Made by a program: the position numbers and the translations under genes. A stretch of DNA of 64,000 bases from Acidobacteriota bacterium (GTDB lineage Bacteria > Acidobacteriota > Terriglobia > Terriglobales > Acidobacteriaceae). The notes beneath the pieces were generated by a model. That model saw only the letters and a list, made by a program, of their open reading frames with translations, was not told the DNA's origin and did not search any database. The stretch spans positions 1 to 64,000 of the forward strand of contig JABCZC010000016.1 in assembly GCA_013289875.1 (NCBI GenBank). The letters run 5' to 3'. Shown in pieces: positions 1-9,808 of the stretch (position 1 is its first letter; the number at the start of each line of letters is the position of its first letter).

Positions 1-874
1 GGTTGACCACCGCAGTGTCGCACCCGTTGATGCTAAGGGAAATGCTCTTCGGCGGGCAGGTGTAGAAATAGCCGGCCGCAGAGCCGGAGCTGGTGATCGA
101 AACCGAGGCGTTGATGACCGTGGAGCCCGGCTGGTTGGCCGTTGTGGTTCCGTTTATTCCTGTGCCGGTGGTACTCGTGTTGTTGATGGTGACAATGGTT
201 CCATTCTGAGCGGAGTAGTTTATGGTGCCTACGTAATTCGGAGTGGCGGCGCCACTGGCGGAGGGCCGGCCGTCGGGAATTGGAATGCCGTTCGGCCCCA
301 GGACCGTTGTGTACGCAGTAAGCAGCGGGCCGTTCTGGTTCTGGGATGTGCAGGAAGTCTGTGCCGTTGGATCGATGGTAATGGCCGTGATGGGAGGGTG
401 AACAAAGACAGGCACCGGATTGCTGGTCACGCCGCTGCCGGTCGCCGTGAGTTGCGCAACGCCACAACTTGTTGCGTTGCATTGATTGGTAGTGGACCCC
501 GCAGGAGGCGTACAGATGGTAAAGTCGGCGATACCGCCGGGGCTATTACGGTTCCAGGTTCCACCGCAAACTCCGCCAGTCGGCGAAATATCCGCCAACA
601 GGAGATTCGTGCTGCCGTATGTGTATTTGCTGACGGTGGCGGCAGCACCTTTGCAATTTGTGGCGGTGGGCTGCGATAGTTGCCCGATCTGCCCCCAGGA
701 AAGCGAGATGCCGGTGGTCGCAGGATTAAGAGCGATGAAGTCAACGGCATTGGTTTTGATGCCGTAGCCGAGACCGTTGCAGTAAGCGCCGACGTTCGTG
801 GTGCAGCCTGTGATGGAAAGACCAACGGGAAGAGCAAAAATGAACAACGCAATAAGGGCGAGATACCGCTGCAT
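1..874 (-). CDS. Surface lipoprotein with Ig-like repeats, C-terminal part cut off by window edge
   Basis: The reading frame runs from an ATG at 872-874 on the minus strand to the window edge without a stop (291 codons). The N-terminus MQRYLALIALFIFALPVG is a typical signal sequence, followed by a lipobox-like ITGC, so the mature protein should be a lipoprotein anchored at its first cysteine. A GGGGAGG ribosome-binding site lies just upstream of the ATG. The rest is rich in Thr, Ser, Gly and Asn with scattered cysteines (for example NQCNATSCGVAQL, TSCTSQNQ), as in Acidobacteria secreted proteins made of Ig-like beta-sandwich domains. I infer an extracellular adhesive or structural role; no enzymatic motif is visible. 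The open frame is partial because its 3' end lies outside the window. Confidence 0.75.
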   Translation of the reverse strand, partial: MQRYLALIALFIFALPVGLSITGCTTNVGAYCNGLGYGIKTNAVDFIALNPATTGISLSWGQIGQLSQPTATNCKGAAATVSKYTYGSTNLLLADISPTGGVCGGTWNRNSPGGIADFTICTPPAGSTTNQCNATSCGVAQLTATGSGVTSNPVPVFVHPPITAITIDPTAQTSCTSQNQNGPLLTAYTTVLGPNGIPIPDGRPSASGAATPNYVGTINYSAQNGTIVTINNTSTTGTGINGTTTANQPGSTVINASVSITSSGSAAGYFYTCPPKSISLSINGCDTAVVN

Positions 875-932
875 GAAACCTCCCCGCCCGCACTCAGGTG
901 CGCGAACGGTCTTTCCAGCCAAAGATGTCGAT

Positions 933-950
933 TTGTCCTTGTTTGGACAA
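933..950. repeat. Small inverted repeat in the 875-1104 spacer
   Basis: TTGTCC and GGACAA form a perfect 6-bp inverted repeat with a 6-nt gap, about 60 bp upstream of the lipoprotein start. It could be an operator for that gene or a chance hairpin. Nothing else is recognisable in the 230-bp spacer. Confidence 0.25.
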
Positions 951-1104
951 GGGCTCGAAGCTTGAGTGTAAAAGGTGAAAGAGCCTTCGGCAAGGGACGG
1001 GGCCCACAGCTTACGACTCAGCGATCAGACTTCAGTGTAGAAATTCACTGGATGTGGCGGTCTGCTACGCCACTTTGCCTTTTTCCAAGTCATTGATACT
1101 GCCT

Positions 1105-3144
1105 TTACGGCATGTACTGCTGAAACCAGGCCAGCGCCCTCTCAAGCACGTCGCGGCGGTGGTCAGGGTCGACGAAGCCATGGCCTTCGTTGGAATAAAC
1201 CACAAGCTGCGTAGGGACGCTCTGGTCTCGCAGCGCATGCCAGAACTCGAAGGACTGCGGCGCCGGGCACTCCCCGTCCCGATCGCCGACGACCACTAAG
1301 GTCGGCGTCTTGATGTTTTTGATGAAGTTGATGGCAGAACTCTTCGCGTAGACCGCCGGATCGTCATAGACCGACGCGCCAAAGAAGGGAATCATCCACT
1401 GATCGATGGAGTTCTCGCCGTAATAGCTCTGCCAGTTCGCGATGCCAGCTCCGGCGACGGCAGCGCGGAAGCGATTGGTCTGGGTAACAGCGAACATGGT
1501 CATGAAGCCGCCATAGCTCCAGCCGGTAAGGCCGACCCGCTGCGGATCGACCGGCAGCTTCGCCGTAACCGTGTCCACACCAGCGAGAATGTCCTTGAGG
1601 TCGCCGTAACCGAAGTCCTTGCGATTGGCCTGCGTAAAGCGCTCCCCTTCGCCATAGCTGCCCCGAGGATTTGGCTCGAGGACAAAGTAGCCGAGGGCGG
1701 AGAAGGGTGCGCCGCCGAAGCCGGCTCCGGGCCAGCGAGGTACTACGGCCGAAGACGGTCCGCCGTGGACAACGACGACCATGGGATATTTTTTCGCTGG
1801 GTCATAATTGGCCGGATAAAGCAGCCAGCCCTGCACATCGAAGCCGTCATTCTTCCACTCGACCGACTCGGCTTTGCCCCACGCTGGTTTAAGGCCATCG
1901 TTATAGTGGGTGATCTGCTTCATGTCCATCAATTCGCCGGCCCAGACTTCAGGTGGCTCCGAAAAAGAGCTGCGAACGAAAGCGATGTTGTTGGTGTTCG
2001 AGACGGAGACGCGCATTTCGAGCCCCCCGGCTCCGATGGTGTCGGGGAGGGTGAGGTTGTGCTCGGAGGACTCCTGCTGCGTGGACAGGTCATAAACGAA
2101 GAGGTGTGATGACCCGCCTTTGATCTCCGCGATGCCCAGCTGATGTTCGTCGAGCCACTCGAACCACGCCGGACTGGCATGGCGATCCAGCGTGACGTCC
2201 TTGGGATCGCCGCCGGCAGAAGGGATTAGATAGATGTCGCCGCCCGTCGAGCCCTGGTCGGACATGAGGCCGCCGATAAAGCCGATCTGTGATCCGTTGG
2301 GCGACCAGCGAGGCACGGCAAGCTGGAGGCCGTGGAGTGGACCGGATGCTAGAGCAGGATCGAGAAGAAACTCGGGCTGGCCAGTAAGAGGCTGAGTGTA
2401 GAGCTTGGCTACCCACCAGTTATTCTCTCCTGGCGGAGGCGCGGCAATGTAGGCAAGCTTCTGTGAATCGGGTGACCAGTCGAATTCGTAGACGTGGAGA
2501 TTGGCGGGGGTCAGTTCCCGGATCTGCCCGCTTGCGGGATCGACGGCTGCAACCCGCTGAATCTCCAGCCCTTCGACGCCAATGACGCCAGATGGCGGCT
2601 TCATCGCGGCGAGCGCGCCCGACGGCCGGGTCGCCCCCTCTACGTATAAGAAGCTCAGGAGTTTGCCATCCGGCGACCATTGCAGCTCCCCGGCGAAGCC
2701 GTTGAGTGGCGCGAGTACGCGCGGAGCGGCGTTGGAGGAGGGATCGGCCAAGAAGATGGCGGTCTTCTTATCTGCCGTGCAATCGGAAAAGAAAGCCAGA
2801 TGCTTCGAGTCCGGCGACCATGCCATGCCGCTCTCTCTGCCTTTCGCCCCACCTGTGCACGCGGTGATATCCCTGGGGTGGGCAGGATCATTGAGGGGTG
2901 CGACTTTGATGCCGCCGCCGGGACCGGTCACGTTCCAGGCTATAGAGTTGCCGTCGGGGGAGAGATCGGTTTCGCGAATGGATCGGCCCTGTCCGAGGGT
3001 CTGGATAACGTGGGCGATGCGCGGATCGTGAGCCGGTGGCGCCGGTGTTTGCCCGGAAGCCGGGATAACGACGCAAGCGAATGCGATAATCAGTACAGGA
3101 GTGGCAGCATGAAACAGAAGTCTGGAGAGGCGGCGAAAGCTCAT
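1105..3144 (-). CDS. Secreted S9-family prolyl oligopeptidase / acylaminoacyl-peptidase
   Basis: A 679-residue serine peptidase. Residues 1-32 look like a signal peptide (a hydrophobic run ending in IPASGQ). The next ~400 residues contain WSPD-type motifs (WSPDSKHL, WSPDGKLL, WSPDSQKL, WSPNGSQI), the signature of a WD40-like beta-propeller that gates access to the active site. The C-terminal alpha/beta-hydrolase domain shows the nucleophile elbow GWSYGG (Ser543), the acid in GDRDGECP (Asp623) and the His of NEGHGF (His655), so the catalytic triad is complete and the enzyme should be active. The usual role of the family is cleavage of short peptides or N-acylated residues, here presumably in the periplasm. 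It is monocistronic and divergent from the str operon. The exact S9 subfamily (S9A or S9C) was not settled. Confidence 0.93.
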   Translation of the reverse strand: MSFRRLSRLLFHAATPVLIIAFACVVIPASGQTPAPPAHDPRIAHVIQTLGQGRSIRETDLSPDGNSIAWNVTGPGGGIKVAPLNDPAHPRDITACTGGAKGRESGMAWSPDSKHLAFFSDCTADKKTAIFLADPSSNAAPRVLAPLNGFAGELQWSPDGKLLSFLYVEGATRPSGALAAMKPPSGVIGVEGLEIQRVAAVDPASGQIRELTPANLHVYEFDWSPDSQKLAYIAAPPPGENNWWVAKLYTQPLTGQPEFLLDPALASGPLHGLQLAVPRWSPNGSQIGFIGGLMSDQGSTGGDIYLIPSAGGDPKDVTLDRHASPAWFEWLDEHQLGIAEIKGGSSHLFVYDLSTQQESSEHNLTLPDTIGAGGLEMRVSVSNTNNIAFVRSSFSEPPEVWAGELMDMKQITHYNDGLKPAWGKAESVEWKNDGFDVQGWLLYPANYDPAKKYPMVVVVHGGPSSAVVPRWPGAGFGGAPFSALGYFVLEPNPRGSYGEGERFTQANRKDFGYGDLKDILAGVDTVTAKLPVDPQRVGLTGWSYGGFMTMFAVTQTNRFRAAVAGAGIANWQSYYGENSIDQWMIPFFGASVYDDPAVYAKSSAINFIKNIKTPTLVVVGDRDGECPAPQSFEFWHALRDQSVPTQLVVYSNEGHGFVDPDHRRDVLERALAWFQQYMP

Positions 3145-3255
3145 GGTTACGGATGCTAGCAGATGATTCTGGCACCATGGGCGCTGTTCAGGCTGTCGCG
3201 AAAGTGGTCACGACAGGAGTCCGCCGAAATATTTCTCTGAAGAGAAATACTCTCG

Positions 3256-3284
3256 TTGACGACAGCATCACCTCTTGTTATTCT
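3256..3284 (+). promoter_or_regulatory. Candidate sigma-70-type promoter of the rpsL operon
   Basis: TTGACG (3256-3261), a 17-bp spacer and TATTCT (3279-3284) give a good -35/-10 arrangement in the 566-bp gap between the divergent peptidase gene and rpsL. The same -10 hexamer appears in a second candidate promoter before rpoB. The predicted transcript would have a leader of about 420 nt. Confidence 0.55.
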
Positions 3285-3710
3285 TAAAAGGTTCCACGAG
3301 TGTGCTCATTTTTCCTGTGCGTAATGGGAAATGCAGAGGCTCAAGTAACACAAGTCATAGAACTGGCCTGCGGCAGTAAAGCAGGGCCGGAAAAGTCTGT
3401 GACACCTTGCCGGGCTCGTGCGGCAAGGACTGATCGCATCGGCGCCTGCGACACTCGCCACCTTGGCGGGCTATGCAGGCCGGAACCAGCGAAACGGAGT
3501 TGGCTATTTTCCGAATCCGCCACAAAGCGGGTTTGAACTTACGCTCGGCCACCGTCGGGGTTCTCGTCTGGTACTAAGGCAAGGCGGACGCGAAGCAGGA
3601 AGATTGCGACTTCGCACGGAAACGCTCCTGGAGCGTTTCGATACGTGTGCGAGCAGCATCCTGCATCGTGCTGTGGATTTGAAACGGTTTGGATTGGTAA
3701 GGAGTTTGGT
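3285..3710 (+). promoter_or_regulatory. Long structured 5' leader of rpsL
   Basis: No credible gene lies in this stretch. It contains three strong hairpins: 3405-3428 (CCTTGCCG / CGGCAAGG, 8 bp, 8-nt loop), 3456-3468 (CGCCA / TGGCG, loop CCT) and 3619-3639 (GAAACGCTC / GAGCGTTTC, 9 bp, loop CTG). None is followed by a U-tract, so plain termination is unlikely. A leader of this length and structure suggests ribosomal-protein feedback (S7 and S12 are the classical str-operon regulators in enterobacteria) or an uncharacterised RNA element. This is inference from hand-found helices. Confidence 0.45.
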
Positions 3711-4109
3711 TTGCCTACATTCAGTCAGCTGGTAAGGAAGGGTCGCACCGCACCGCGGTATAAGACGGCCTCCCCTGCACTGCAGGGATCGCCGCAGCGG
3801 CGCGGAGTTTGCACGCGCGTATACACGCAGACGCCCAAGAAGCCGAACTCGGCGCTCCGTAAGGTTGCCCGCGTCCGCCTGACAAACGGCATTGAGGTGA
3901 CGTCGTACATTCCCGGCGAGGGCCACAACCTGCAGGAGCACTCGATTGTGCTCATTCGCGGCGGCCGTGTGAAGGATCTCCCGGGTGTGCGCTATCACAT
4001 CGTTCGCGGAACGCTGGACTCAGTAGGCGTGGTCAAGCGCACGCAGAGTCGCTCGAAGTACGGCGCAAAGCGTGCCAAGGCTGGAGCAGCCGCAGGCGGG
4101 AAGAAGTAG
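3711..4109 (+). CDS. rpsL: 30S ribosomal protein S12
   Basis: The product (132 aa) begins [10 protein letters not shown], like S12 of other phyla. This fixes the start at a TTG codon (3711), because no ATG or GTG fits, and AAGGAG ends 6 nt before it. It contains the universally conserved [20 protein letters not shown] and [13 protein letters not shown] segments that line the decoding centre. Lys43 and Lys88, where substitutions give streptomycin resistance in E. coli, are both the ordinary lysine. It is the first gene of the str cluster, 179 bp before rpsG. The C-terminal tail ([15 protein letters not shown]) is slightly longer than in E. coli S12. Upstream in-frame codons as far as 3645 are open but unsupported by homology or a ribosome-binding site. 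Confidence 0.97.
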   Translation: MPTFSQLVRKGRTAPRYKTASPALQGSPQRRGVCTRVYTQTPKKPNSALRKVARVRLTNGIEVTSYIPGEGHNLQEHSIVLIRGGRVKDLPGVRYHIVRGTLDSVGVVKRTQSRSKYGAKRAKAGAAAGGKK

Positions 4110-4124
4110 GACTGCGCGGGACTG

Positions 4125-4166
4125 GCCGTCCAGGCAATAGCGCCTTCGGCGCGATCTGGATTCGGG
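4125..4166 (+). repeat. Intergenic hairpin repeat, copy 1 (after rpsL)
   Basis: An outer stem CCGTCCAG (4126-4133) with CTGGATTCGG (4156-4165) encloses an inner hairpin GCGCC-TTC-GGCGC. Related elements follow rpsG and tuf. There is no U-tract, so this looks like a repeated mRNA hairpin (stabiliser, partial terminator or processing site) rather than an intrinsic terminator. Confidence 0.55.
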
Positions 4167-4288
4167 CAGTCAAGACGAGTTTGTAGTTGGGGTGAATTGC
4201 GGAGCGAGCGCTGGAAAGGCGCGAGCAAAGCAAGAGGGCGAGAGCGGATTTACCGCGAAGCCCTGGAATGAAGAGAGATTAAGGAACT

Positions 4289-4759
4289 ATGCCGAGAAAA
4301 GGTCATATCGCCAAACGTGAGGTCGCTGCCGACCCGGTTTATAACTCGACGCTCGTCACCAAGTTTGTCAACTCCATGATGTGGGGCGGCAAGAAGTCGA
4401 CGGCGCAGGGGATTTTCTATACCGCGATGTCGAACCTGGAAGAGAAGGGCGGCGCGGAAGCGCTGACGCTCTTCAAGAAGGCGGTTGAAAACTGCAAGCC
4501 GCTGCTCGAGGTCAAGACCCGTCGTGTGGGCGGCGCCAACTACCAGGTGCCGATCGAAGTGAATCCGGAACGGCGTACTTCGCTTGCGATTCGCTGGCTG
4601 GTTTCCTACGGTCGCGCCCGTGGCGAGAAGGGCATGATCGACAAGCTGACCAATGAGCTGCTCGATGCAGCCAATGGCCGCGGTGCCGCGATGAAGAAGA
4701 AGGAAGATGTTCATCGCATGGCCGAAGCCAACAAGGCATTCGCGCATTATCGCTGGTGA
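4289..4759 (+). CDS. rpsG: 30S ribosomal protein S7
   Basis: A 156-residue S7 of normal length. It starts [20 protein letters not shown] and holds the conserved [28 protein letters not shown] and [15 protein letters not shown] segments, which bind the 3' major domain of 16S rRNA and nucleate assembly of the 30S head. The start is the ATG at 4289, where homology begins; AGAGAGATTAAGGA lies upstream. It is the second gene of the str cluster. In E. coli S7 also represses its own operon by binding the rpsL-rpsG spacer. The 179-nt spacer here contains a hairpin repeat, but whether S7 binds it is unknown. Confidence 0.98.
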   Translation: MPRKGHIAKREVAADPVYNSTLVTKFVNSMMWGGKKSTAQGIFYTAMSNLEEKGGAEALTLFKKAVENCKPLLEVKTRRVGGANYQVPIEVNPERRTSLAIRWLVSYGRARGEKGMIDKLTNELLDAANGRGAAMKKKEDVHRMAEANKAFAHYRW

Positions 4760-4760
4760 A

Positions 4761-4808
4761 CTGGCCGTTCAGGCGGACGCGCGCTTTGTGCGCCAGCTCT
4801 GGGCTGAC
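4761..4808 (+). repeat. Intergenic hairpin repeat, copy 2 (after rpsG)
   Basis: This starts CTGGCCGTTCAGGCGGACGC directly after the rpsG stop and closes with CTCTGGGCTGACG, around an inner GGCGCAC-type stem. It shares the CTGGCCGTYCAGGC core with copy 1 and the CCGTYCAGGCGGACGCG core with copy 3. Pairing of the outer arms is imperfect here. Confidence 0.5.
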
Positions 4809-4903
4809 GAAGGGAATGCATAGATCTGGGAGTGAATAGCTGCTCCCGAAAGAAGTTTGAACCTCGGGTTGTTAAGGCCCGAGAGAAGCAGAGAGAAGAT
4901 ATT

Positions 4904-6985
4904 GTGGCCCGTCAAGTACCGTTAAATCGTTGCCGGAACATCGGAATCATGGCGCATATCGACGCCGGAAAGACGACTACGACCGAGCGCATCCTTTTCT
5001 ATACGGGCATCACGCACCGTATCGGAGAAGTGCACGAAGGTACGGCGACGATGGACTATATGGAGCAGGAGCAGGAGCGCGGCATCACGATTACGTCGGC
5101 TGCGACCACCTGCACCTGGAACAACATCCGCATTAACATCATTGATACGCCCGGCCACGTGGATTTCACCGCTGAGGTCGAGCGATCGCTGCGTGTTCTG
5201 GACGGCGCGGTTGCGCTGTTCGATTCCGTCTCCGGTGTGCAGCCGCAAACGGAAACCGTCTGGCGGCAGGGCGATAAGTACAAGGTTCCGCGCATTTGCT
5301 TCGTCAACAAGATGGACAAGGCCGGAGCCGATTTTGAGCACGTGATCGAGACCATCCGCAAGCGTCTGGGTGCGCGGCCGGTGGCTATTCAGATTCCGAT
5401 TGGCGCGGAAGCGAAGTTCCGTGGCGTGATCGATCTCATCGAGATGCGCGCGATCGTCTGGAACGACGAGACGATGGGCGCGAAGTACACCGTCGAAGAG
5501 ATTCCCGCTGAACTGCGCAAGAAGGCTGAGGCGTTCCGCATGCAGCTGATCGAGACCGTCGCCGAGAACGATGACGACATGCTGCACAAGTTTCTCGAGG
5601 GCGAGACGCCGACTCCTGAGGAGCTGAAGAAGGCTCTGCGCGGCGCCACCATCGGCATGAAGGTCTTCCCCGTTATGTGCGGTTCGGCCTTCAAGAACAA
5701 GGGCGTGCAGACTCTGCTCGACGCGGTAGTAGATTATCTGCCGAGTCCGCTCGATGTTCCTCCGGTCGAGGGCATTGATCCGCACGACACGACGGTTACG
5801 CTGATTCGTGAGGCAAAGGACGAGGCTCCGTTTTCGGCATTAGGCTTCAAGCTGATCAACGATCAGTTCGGCAAGCTGGGCTTTATCCGCGTCTACTCGG
5901 GCGTTCTGAAGACGGGCGACACGGTTCTGAATCCGCGCACGGGCAAGACGGAACGCGTTGGCCGCCTGGTGAAGATGCACGCCGACAAGCGTGAAGACAT
6001 CACCGAGATCTATGCGGGCGACATCTGTGCTTGCGTGGGCCTGAAGGAATTGAAGACAGGCGACACGCTGTGTTCGCCGCAACACCCCATTGCGCTCAGC
6101 GCGATCGATTTCCCGGAGCCCGTCATTTCGGTTGCTGTCGAGCCGAAGACCAAGAGCGATCAGGAAAAGATGGGCATGGCGCTGGCGCGCCTGGCCGACG
6201 AGGATCCGACCTTCAAGGTTCGCACTGACATCGATTCGGGCCAGACCATTATCAGTGGGATGGGCGAGCTCCACCTCGAGATTATCGTCGACCGCATGAA
6301 GCGTGAGCACAAAGTCGAGGCTAATGTGGGCGAGCCGCGGGTTGCGTTCCGCGAGACGATTCGTAAGGCTGCCGAGGCCGAAGGTAAGTACATCCGCCAG
6401 ACGGGTGGCTCGGGTAACTACGGCCACGTAAAGATTCGCCTCGAACCAAACGAGCCGGGCAAGGGCTTCGAATTCATCGATGCCATCAGGGGTGGCGTGG
6501 TTCCGAAGGAATACATCAAGCCTACCGAACAGGGCATTCGCGAGGCGCTGCACAACGGCGTGCTGGCGGGGTACGAAGTGGTAGATTTCAAGGCCACGCT
6601 CTATGACGGCAGCTACCACGATGTCGACTCGAACGAAATGGCTTTCAAGATCGCGGGATCGATGGCTTTCAAGGAAGCTGCGAAGAAGGCAAGTCCTGTG
6701 CTGCTTGAGCCGGTGATGGCCGTCGAAGTCACAGTTCCGGAAGAGCACATGGGCACGATCATCGGCGACATCAACTCACGCCGCGGCCGTATCGAGGGCA
6801 TGGAGCACTCGGGTGGGTCGCAGGTGATTAAGGCGATGGTGCCGCTCAAGGAGATGTTCGGATACGTGAACGATATCCGCTCATCGACACAGGGGCGCGC
6901 CTCCTACAGCATGCAGTTTGCGCGCTATGAAGAAGCTCCGCGCATGATTTCGGAAGAGATCATCAGCAGGAATCAGGGCAAATAA
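4904..6985 (+). CDS. fusA: Elongation factor G
   Basis: Translocation GTPase of 693 aa. Homologues start [24 protein letters not shown], which places the start at the GTG codon 4904. The frame is open 24 codons further upstream (to 4832), but that stretch resembles no EF-G and contains the inverted repeat CTCGGG/CCCGAG. G-domain motifs are complete: P-loop [11 protein letters not shown], switch region [19 protein letters not shown] and [10 protein letters not shown]. Domains II to V follow, with [18 protein letters not shown] in domain III and a normal C-terminus. A 144-nt spacer separates it from rpsG and 102 nt from tuf. It is the only EF-G in the window; the length and uninterrupted family signature argue for the housekeeping copy. 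Confidence 0.97.
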   Translation: MARQVPLNRCRNIGIMAHIDAGKTTTTERILFYTGITHRIGEVHEGTATMDYMEQEQERGITITSAATTCTWNNIRINIIDTPGHVDFTAEVERSLRVLDGAVALFDSVSGVQPQTETVWRQGDKYKVPRICFVNKMDKAGADFEHVIETIRKRLGARPVAIQIPIGAEAKFRGVIDLIEMRAIVWNDETMGAKYTVEEIPAELRKKAEAFRMQLIETVAENDDDMLHKFLEGETPTPEELKKALRGATIGMKVFPVMCGSAFKNKGVQTLLDAVVDYLPSPLDVPPVEGIDPHDTTVTLIREAKDEAPFSALGFKLINDQFGKLGFIRVYSGVLKTGDTVLNPRTGKTERVGRLVKMHADKREDITEIYAGDICACVGLKELKTGDTLCSPQHPIALSAIDFPEPVISVAVEPKTKSDQEKMGMALARLADEDPTFKVRTDIDSGQTIISGMGELHLEIIVDRMKREHKVEANVGEPRVAFRETIRKAAEAEGKYIRQTGGSGNYGHVKIRLEPNEPGKGFEFIDAIRGGVVPKEYIKPTEQGIREALHNGVLAGYEVVDFKATLYDGSYHDVDSNEMAFKIAGSMAFKEAAKKASPVLLEPVMAVEVTVPEEHMGTIIGDINSRRGRIEGMEHSGGSQVIKAMVPLKEMFGYVNDIRSSTQGRASYSMQFARYEEAPRMISEEIISRNQGK

Positions 6986-6992
6986 GTAAAAC

Positions 6993-7045
6993 AAAACAGA
7001 AATTCTGTTTTTAGAGTTTTGGTTTATCGTGAGCCCGATGGGCTC
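6993..7045 (+). promoter_or_regulatory. Two hairpins between fusA and tuf
   Basis: AAAACAG-AAATT-CTGTTTT (6993-7011) leads into a T-rich stretch (TTAGAGTTTTGGTTT) and could act as a weak attenuator. GAGCCC-GAT-GGGCTC (7031-7045) follows. They could adjust the high tuf:fusA output ratio. No strong promoter is visible in the 102-nt spacer. Confidence 0.35.
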
Positions 7046-7087
7046 GGAACATTAGAGCAGGACCGAAGGAACGAGAGAGGGAACAGT

Positions 7088-8275
<1,188 letters not shown>

Positions 8276-8278
8276 GGA

Positions 8279-8323
8279 CTCGCCGTCCAGGCGGACGCGC
8301 CTTGCGGCGCCAAAGCTGGACGG
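8279..8323 (+). repeat. Intergenic hairpin repeat, copy 3 (after tuf)
   Basis: This is the cleanest of the three copies. CCGTCCAG (8283-8290) pairs perfectly with CTGGACGG (8316-8323), and the interior holds a GCGC-CTTGCG-GCGC helix. The element begins 4 nt after the tuf stop. Relative to copies 1 and 2 the arms change while pairing is largely kept, which suggests selection on structure. Confidence 0.6.
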
Positions 8324-8393
8324 GGAGAGTGACGAGAAAATCAAGTTCTGGGTTGCCGGGGCAGGAGTTCCGGCAATCGGTTAGGATAAAGAG

Positions 8394-8543
8394 ATGCGCG
8401 AAATTGTGACGTTACAATGTCCCGTATGCAAAGAGCGGAATTACTCGACGACGAAGAACAAGAAGACGACCACCGGTCGCCTGGAGTTCTCGAAGTTCTG
8501 TAATCGCTGCCGCAAGCACACGGCACATAAGGAAACTAAGTAG
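8394..8543 (+). CDS. rpmG: 50S ribosomal protein L33
   Basis: A 49-residue frame from ATG 8394 to TAG 8541-8543, read directly from the sequence: [16 protein letters not shown], then [20 protein letters not shown], then [13 protein letters not shown]. This is L33 of the zinc-binding type, with CPVC (C9, C12) and CNRC (C36, C39). Length and order match the family. AGGATAAAG upstream is a plausible ribosome-binding site. L33 binds near the exit site of the 50S subunit. It lies between tuf and tRNA(Trp), directly before secE, as in many bacteria. Zinc-type L33 may be paired with a zinc-free paralogue elsewhere; none is seen here. Confidence 0.95.
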   Translation: MREIVTLQCPVCKERNYSTTKNKKTTTGRLEFSKFCNRCRKHTAHKETK

Positions 8544-8610
8544 TCAGTTGTCAGTCCCCAGTTGCCTGTCGGATTTGCTGAAGATTTTTCACTGGCAACT
8601 GAAAACATAC

Positions 8611-8686
8611 AGGGGCGTAAGCTCAACGGTTAAACTGTCGGTCTCCAAAACCGAACTTGGGGGTTCGAATCCCTCCGCCCCTGCCA
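8611..8686 (+). tRNA. trnW: tRNA-Trp (anticodon CCA), 3' CCA encoded
   Basis: The acceptor stem AGGGGCG (8611-8617) pairs with CGCCCCT, followed by G73 and an encoded CCA. The anticodon arm TCGGT-CTCCAAA-ACCGA has CCA at 8645-8647, and the T-arm is GGGGG-TTCGAAT-CCCTC. The D-arm is weak: AGCT would pair with AACT with one C-A mismatch, and the spacing differs slightly from the usual GCTC/GAGC arm. A tRNA(Trp) between rpmG/tuf and secE is a common arrangement. Confidence 0.92.
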
Positions 8687-8770
8687 GATTTGAAGCGGCG
8701 CGAGCCATTGAGCAGCATCGAAATACGAAGTAAGGAATGGTTCCGACCCGTTCCCGCAGAGAAGGGTGTT

Positions 8771-9040
8771 ATGGCGAAGGCAATCGCAGTACCGGAGAAA
8801 GATCGCGCGCAGCAGGGCATCAACCGTGTGACCGGGTTCTTCTACCGCACCCGCGATTTCCTGAAGGACGTTCGCGGTGAGATGCGCAAGGTGGTTACGC
8901 CCACTCGCGCCGAAGTGCGCGCCACCACCACGGTGGTAATTGTTACGGTCTTCACCTTTGCTGCTTTTTTCTATGTAGTGGATTCCGTGCTTGACCAGGC
9001 GTTGAAGGCGTTATTGCACTCGTTGGGCGGCACGCAGTAA
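8771..9040 (+). CDS. secE: Preprotein translocase subunit SecE
   Basis: An 89-residue protein of the short, single-span SecE type. The start is ATG 8771 (MAKAIAVPEKDRAQQG), with GAGAAGG upstream. The frame is open further upstream, but that part overlaps the tRNA gene. Residues ~20-45 (FFYRTRDFLKDVRGEMRKVVTPTRAEV) form the conserved amphipathic helix with the K-V-x-x-P-x-R-x-E signature. A single membrane span (TTTVVIVTVFTFAAFFYVVD) follows. SecE clamps SecY in the inner-membrane translocon. It is 22 nt ahead of nusG, the standard secE-nusG pair. Confidence 0.95.
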   Translation: MAKAIAVPEKDRAQQGINRVTGFFYRTRDFLKDVRGEMRKVVTPTRAEVRATTTVVIVTVFTFAAFFYVVDSVLDQALKALLHSLGGTQ

Positions 9041-9062
9041 GCGGGGTGCGAAGAGGATGTTG

Positions 9063-9686
9063 ATGGCGGAAGAAATTCAAGACGGAAACACCAGCGAAGC
9101 AGTTGGGACCGCGCCCGAACAGACCGAACAACTGGGACCGGCGGCCAACGAACGCTTCAAGTGGTACATCATCCATGCCTATTCGGGCTTTGAGCGCAAG
9201 GTGCGCGAGTCGCTCGATAGCCGCATTCAGGCATTCGGCCTGCAGAACAAGATTGGTCGGGTGATGATCCCGACGGAGCCAGTCACCGAGATTGTCAACG
9301 GCAAGAAGCGTACCGTCGAGCGTGTTTTTCTGCCCGGCTATGTTCTTGTCGAGATGGATCTCGACAACGACCTGTGGCATGTGATCAAGAACACGCCGCG
9401 GGTAACGGGCTTTCTGGGAACCGGCGATAAGCCGGTTGCGCTGAGCGAAGAAGAAGTCAGCTCGATTCTCTTCCGCAGCGAAACCTCGAAAGACAAGCCG
9501 CGGATCAAGATCAAGTTCGAGAAGAACGAGTCGGTTCGTATCACCGAGGGCCCCTTCGCGAACTTCAACGGCATCGTCGACGAAGTCAACGAAGATCGCG
9601 AAACGGTCAAGGTGATGGTCACTATCTTCGGACGCTCCACTCCGGTGGAACTCGAATTTGGCAAGGTCGAGAAGGTCGAGCAGTAA
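9063..9686 (+). CDS. nusG: Transcription termination/antitermination factor NusG
   Basis: NusG of 207 aa. I chose ATG 9063 over ATG 9057 because GAAGAGG abuts 9057 directly but sits 6 nt before 9063. After a short acidic linker (residues 1-30) the NGN domain begins at [19 protein letters not shown] and includes [13 protein letters not shown], the region that contacts the RNA polymerase clamp. The KOW domain ([23 protein letters not shown]) is at the C-terminus. NusG reduces pausing and couples RNA polymerase to Rho or ribosomal S10. It sits in the canonical place between secE and rplK. Confidence 0.97.
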   Translation: MAEEIQDGNTSEAVGTAPEQTEQLGPAANERFKWYIIHAYSGFERKVRESLDSRIQAFGLQNKIGRVMIPTEPVTEIVNGKKRTVERVFLPGYVLVEMDLDNDLWHVIKNTPRVTGFLGTGDKPVALSEEEVSSILFRSETSKDKPRIKIKFEKNESVRITEGPFANFNGIVDEVNEDRETVKVMVTIFGRSTPVELEFGKVEKVEQ

Positions 9687-9752
9687 GAAAGCCTGCGCCT
9701 TGTTTGGTTGACCGGCTCAATGTGCGAACAGGGTTCAGGCAGTAAAGAATTT

Positions 9753-9787
9753 GGCTAAGAGCTATTAGCTGGAAGCTGGTAGCTGCC
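9753..9787 (+). repeat. AGCT-type spacer repeat before rplK
   Basis: GGCTAAGAGCTATTAGCT followed by GGAAGCTGGTAGCTGCC is a run of imperfect AGCTNNNAGCT units directly upstream of the rplK ribosome-binding region. Similar runs precede rplJ and rpoC. Confidence 0.5.
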
Positions 9788-9808
9788 CTAAAGAAAGGTC
9801 TTATAGCA

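Noticed and set aside
33-482. Minus-strand 149-codon frame at the window start
   Set aside because: The overlapping 1-874 frame on the same strand has a signal peptide and lipobox and runs through; the 149-codon frame is Arg/His-rich shadow sequence.
1054-1073. GTGGCG/CGCCAC hairpin near the S9 peptidase end as its terminator
   Set aside because: The T-rich flank lies on the plus-strand side of the hairpin, not after it on the peptidase strand; with no plus-strand gene upstream the signal has no clear meaning.
3645-3710. Upstream start of S12 at the first codon of the open frame
   Set aside because: The additional 22 residues do not match S12 and the ribosome-binding site AAGGAG lies immediately before the TTG at 3711.
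4832-4903. 24-codon N-terminal extension of EF-G
   Set aside because: It matches no EF-G, contains an inverted repeat, and homology starts at the GTG 4904.
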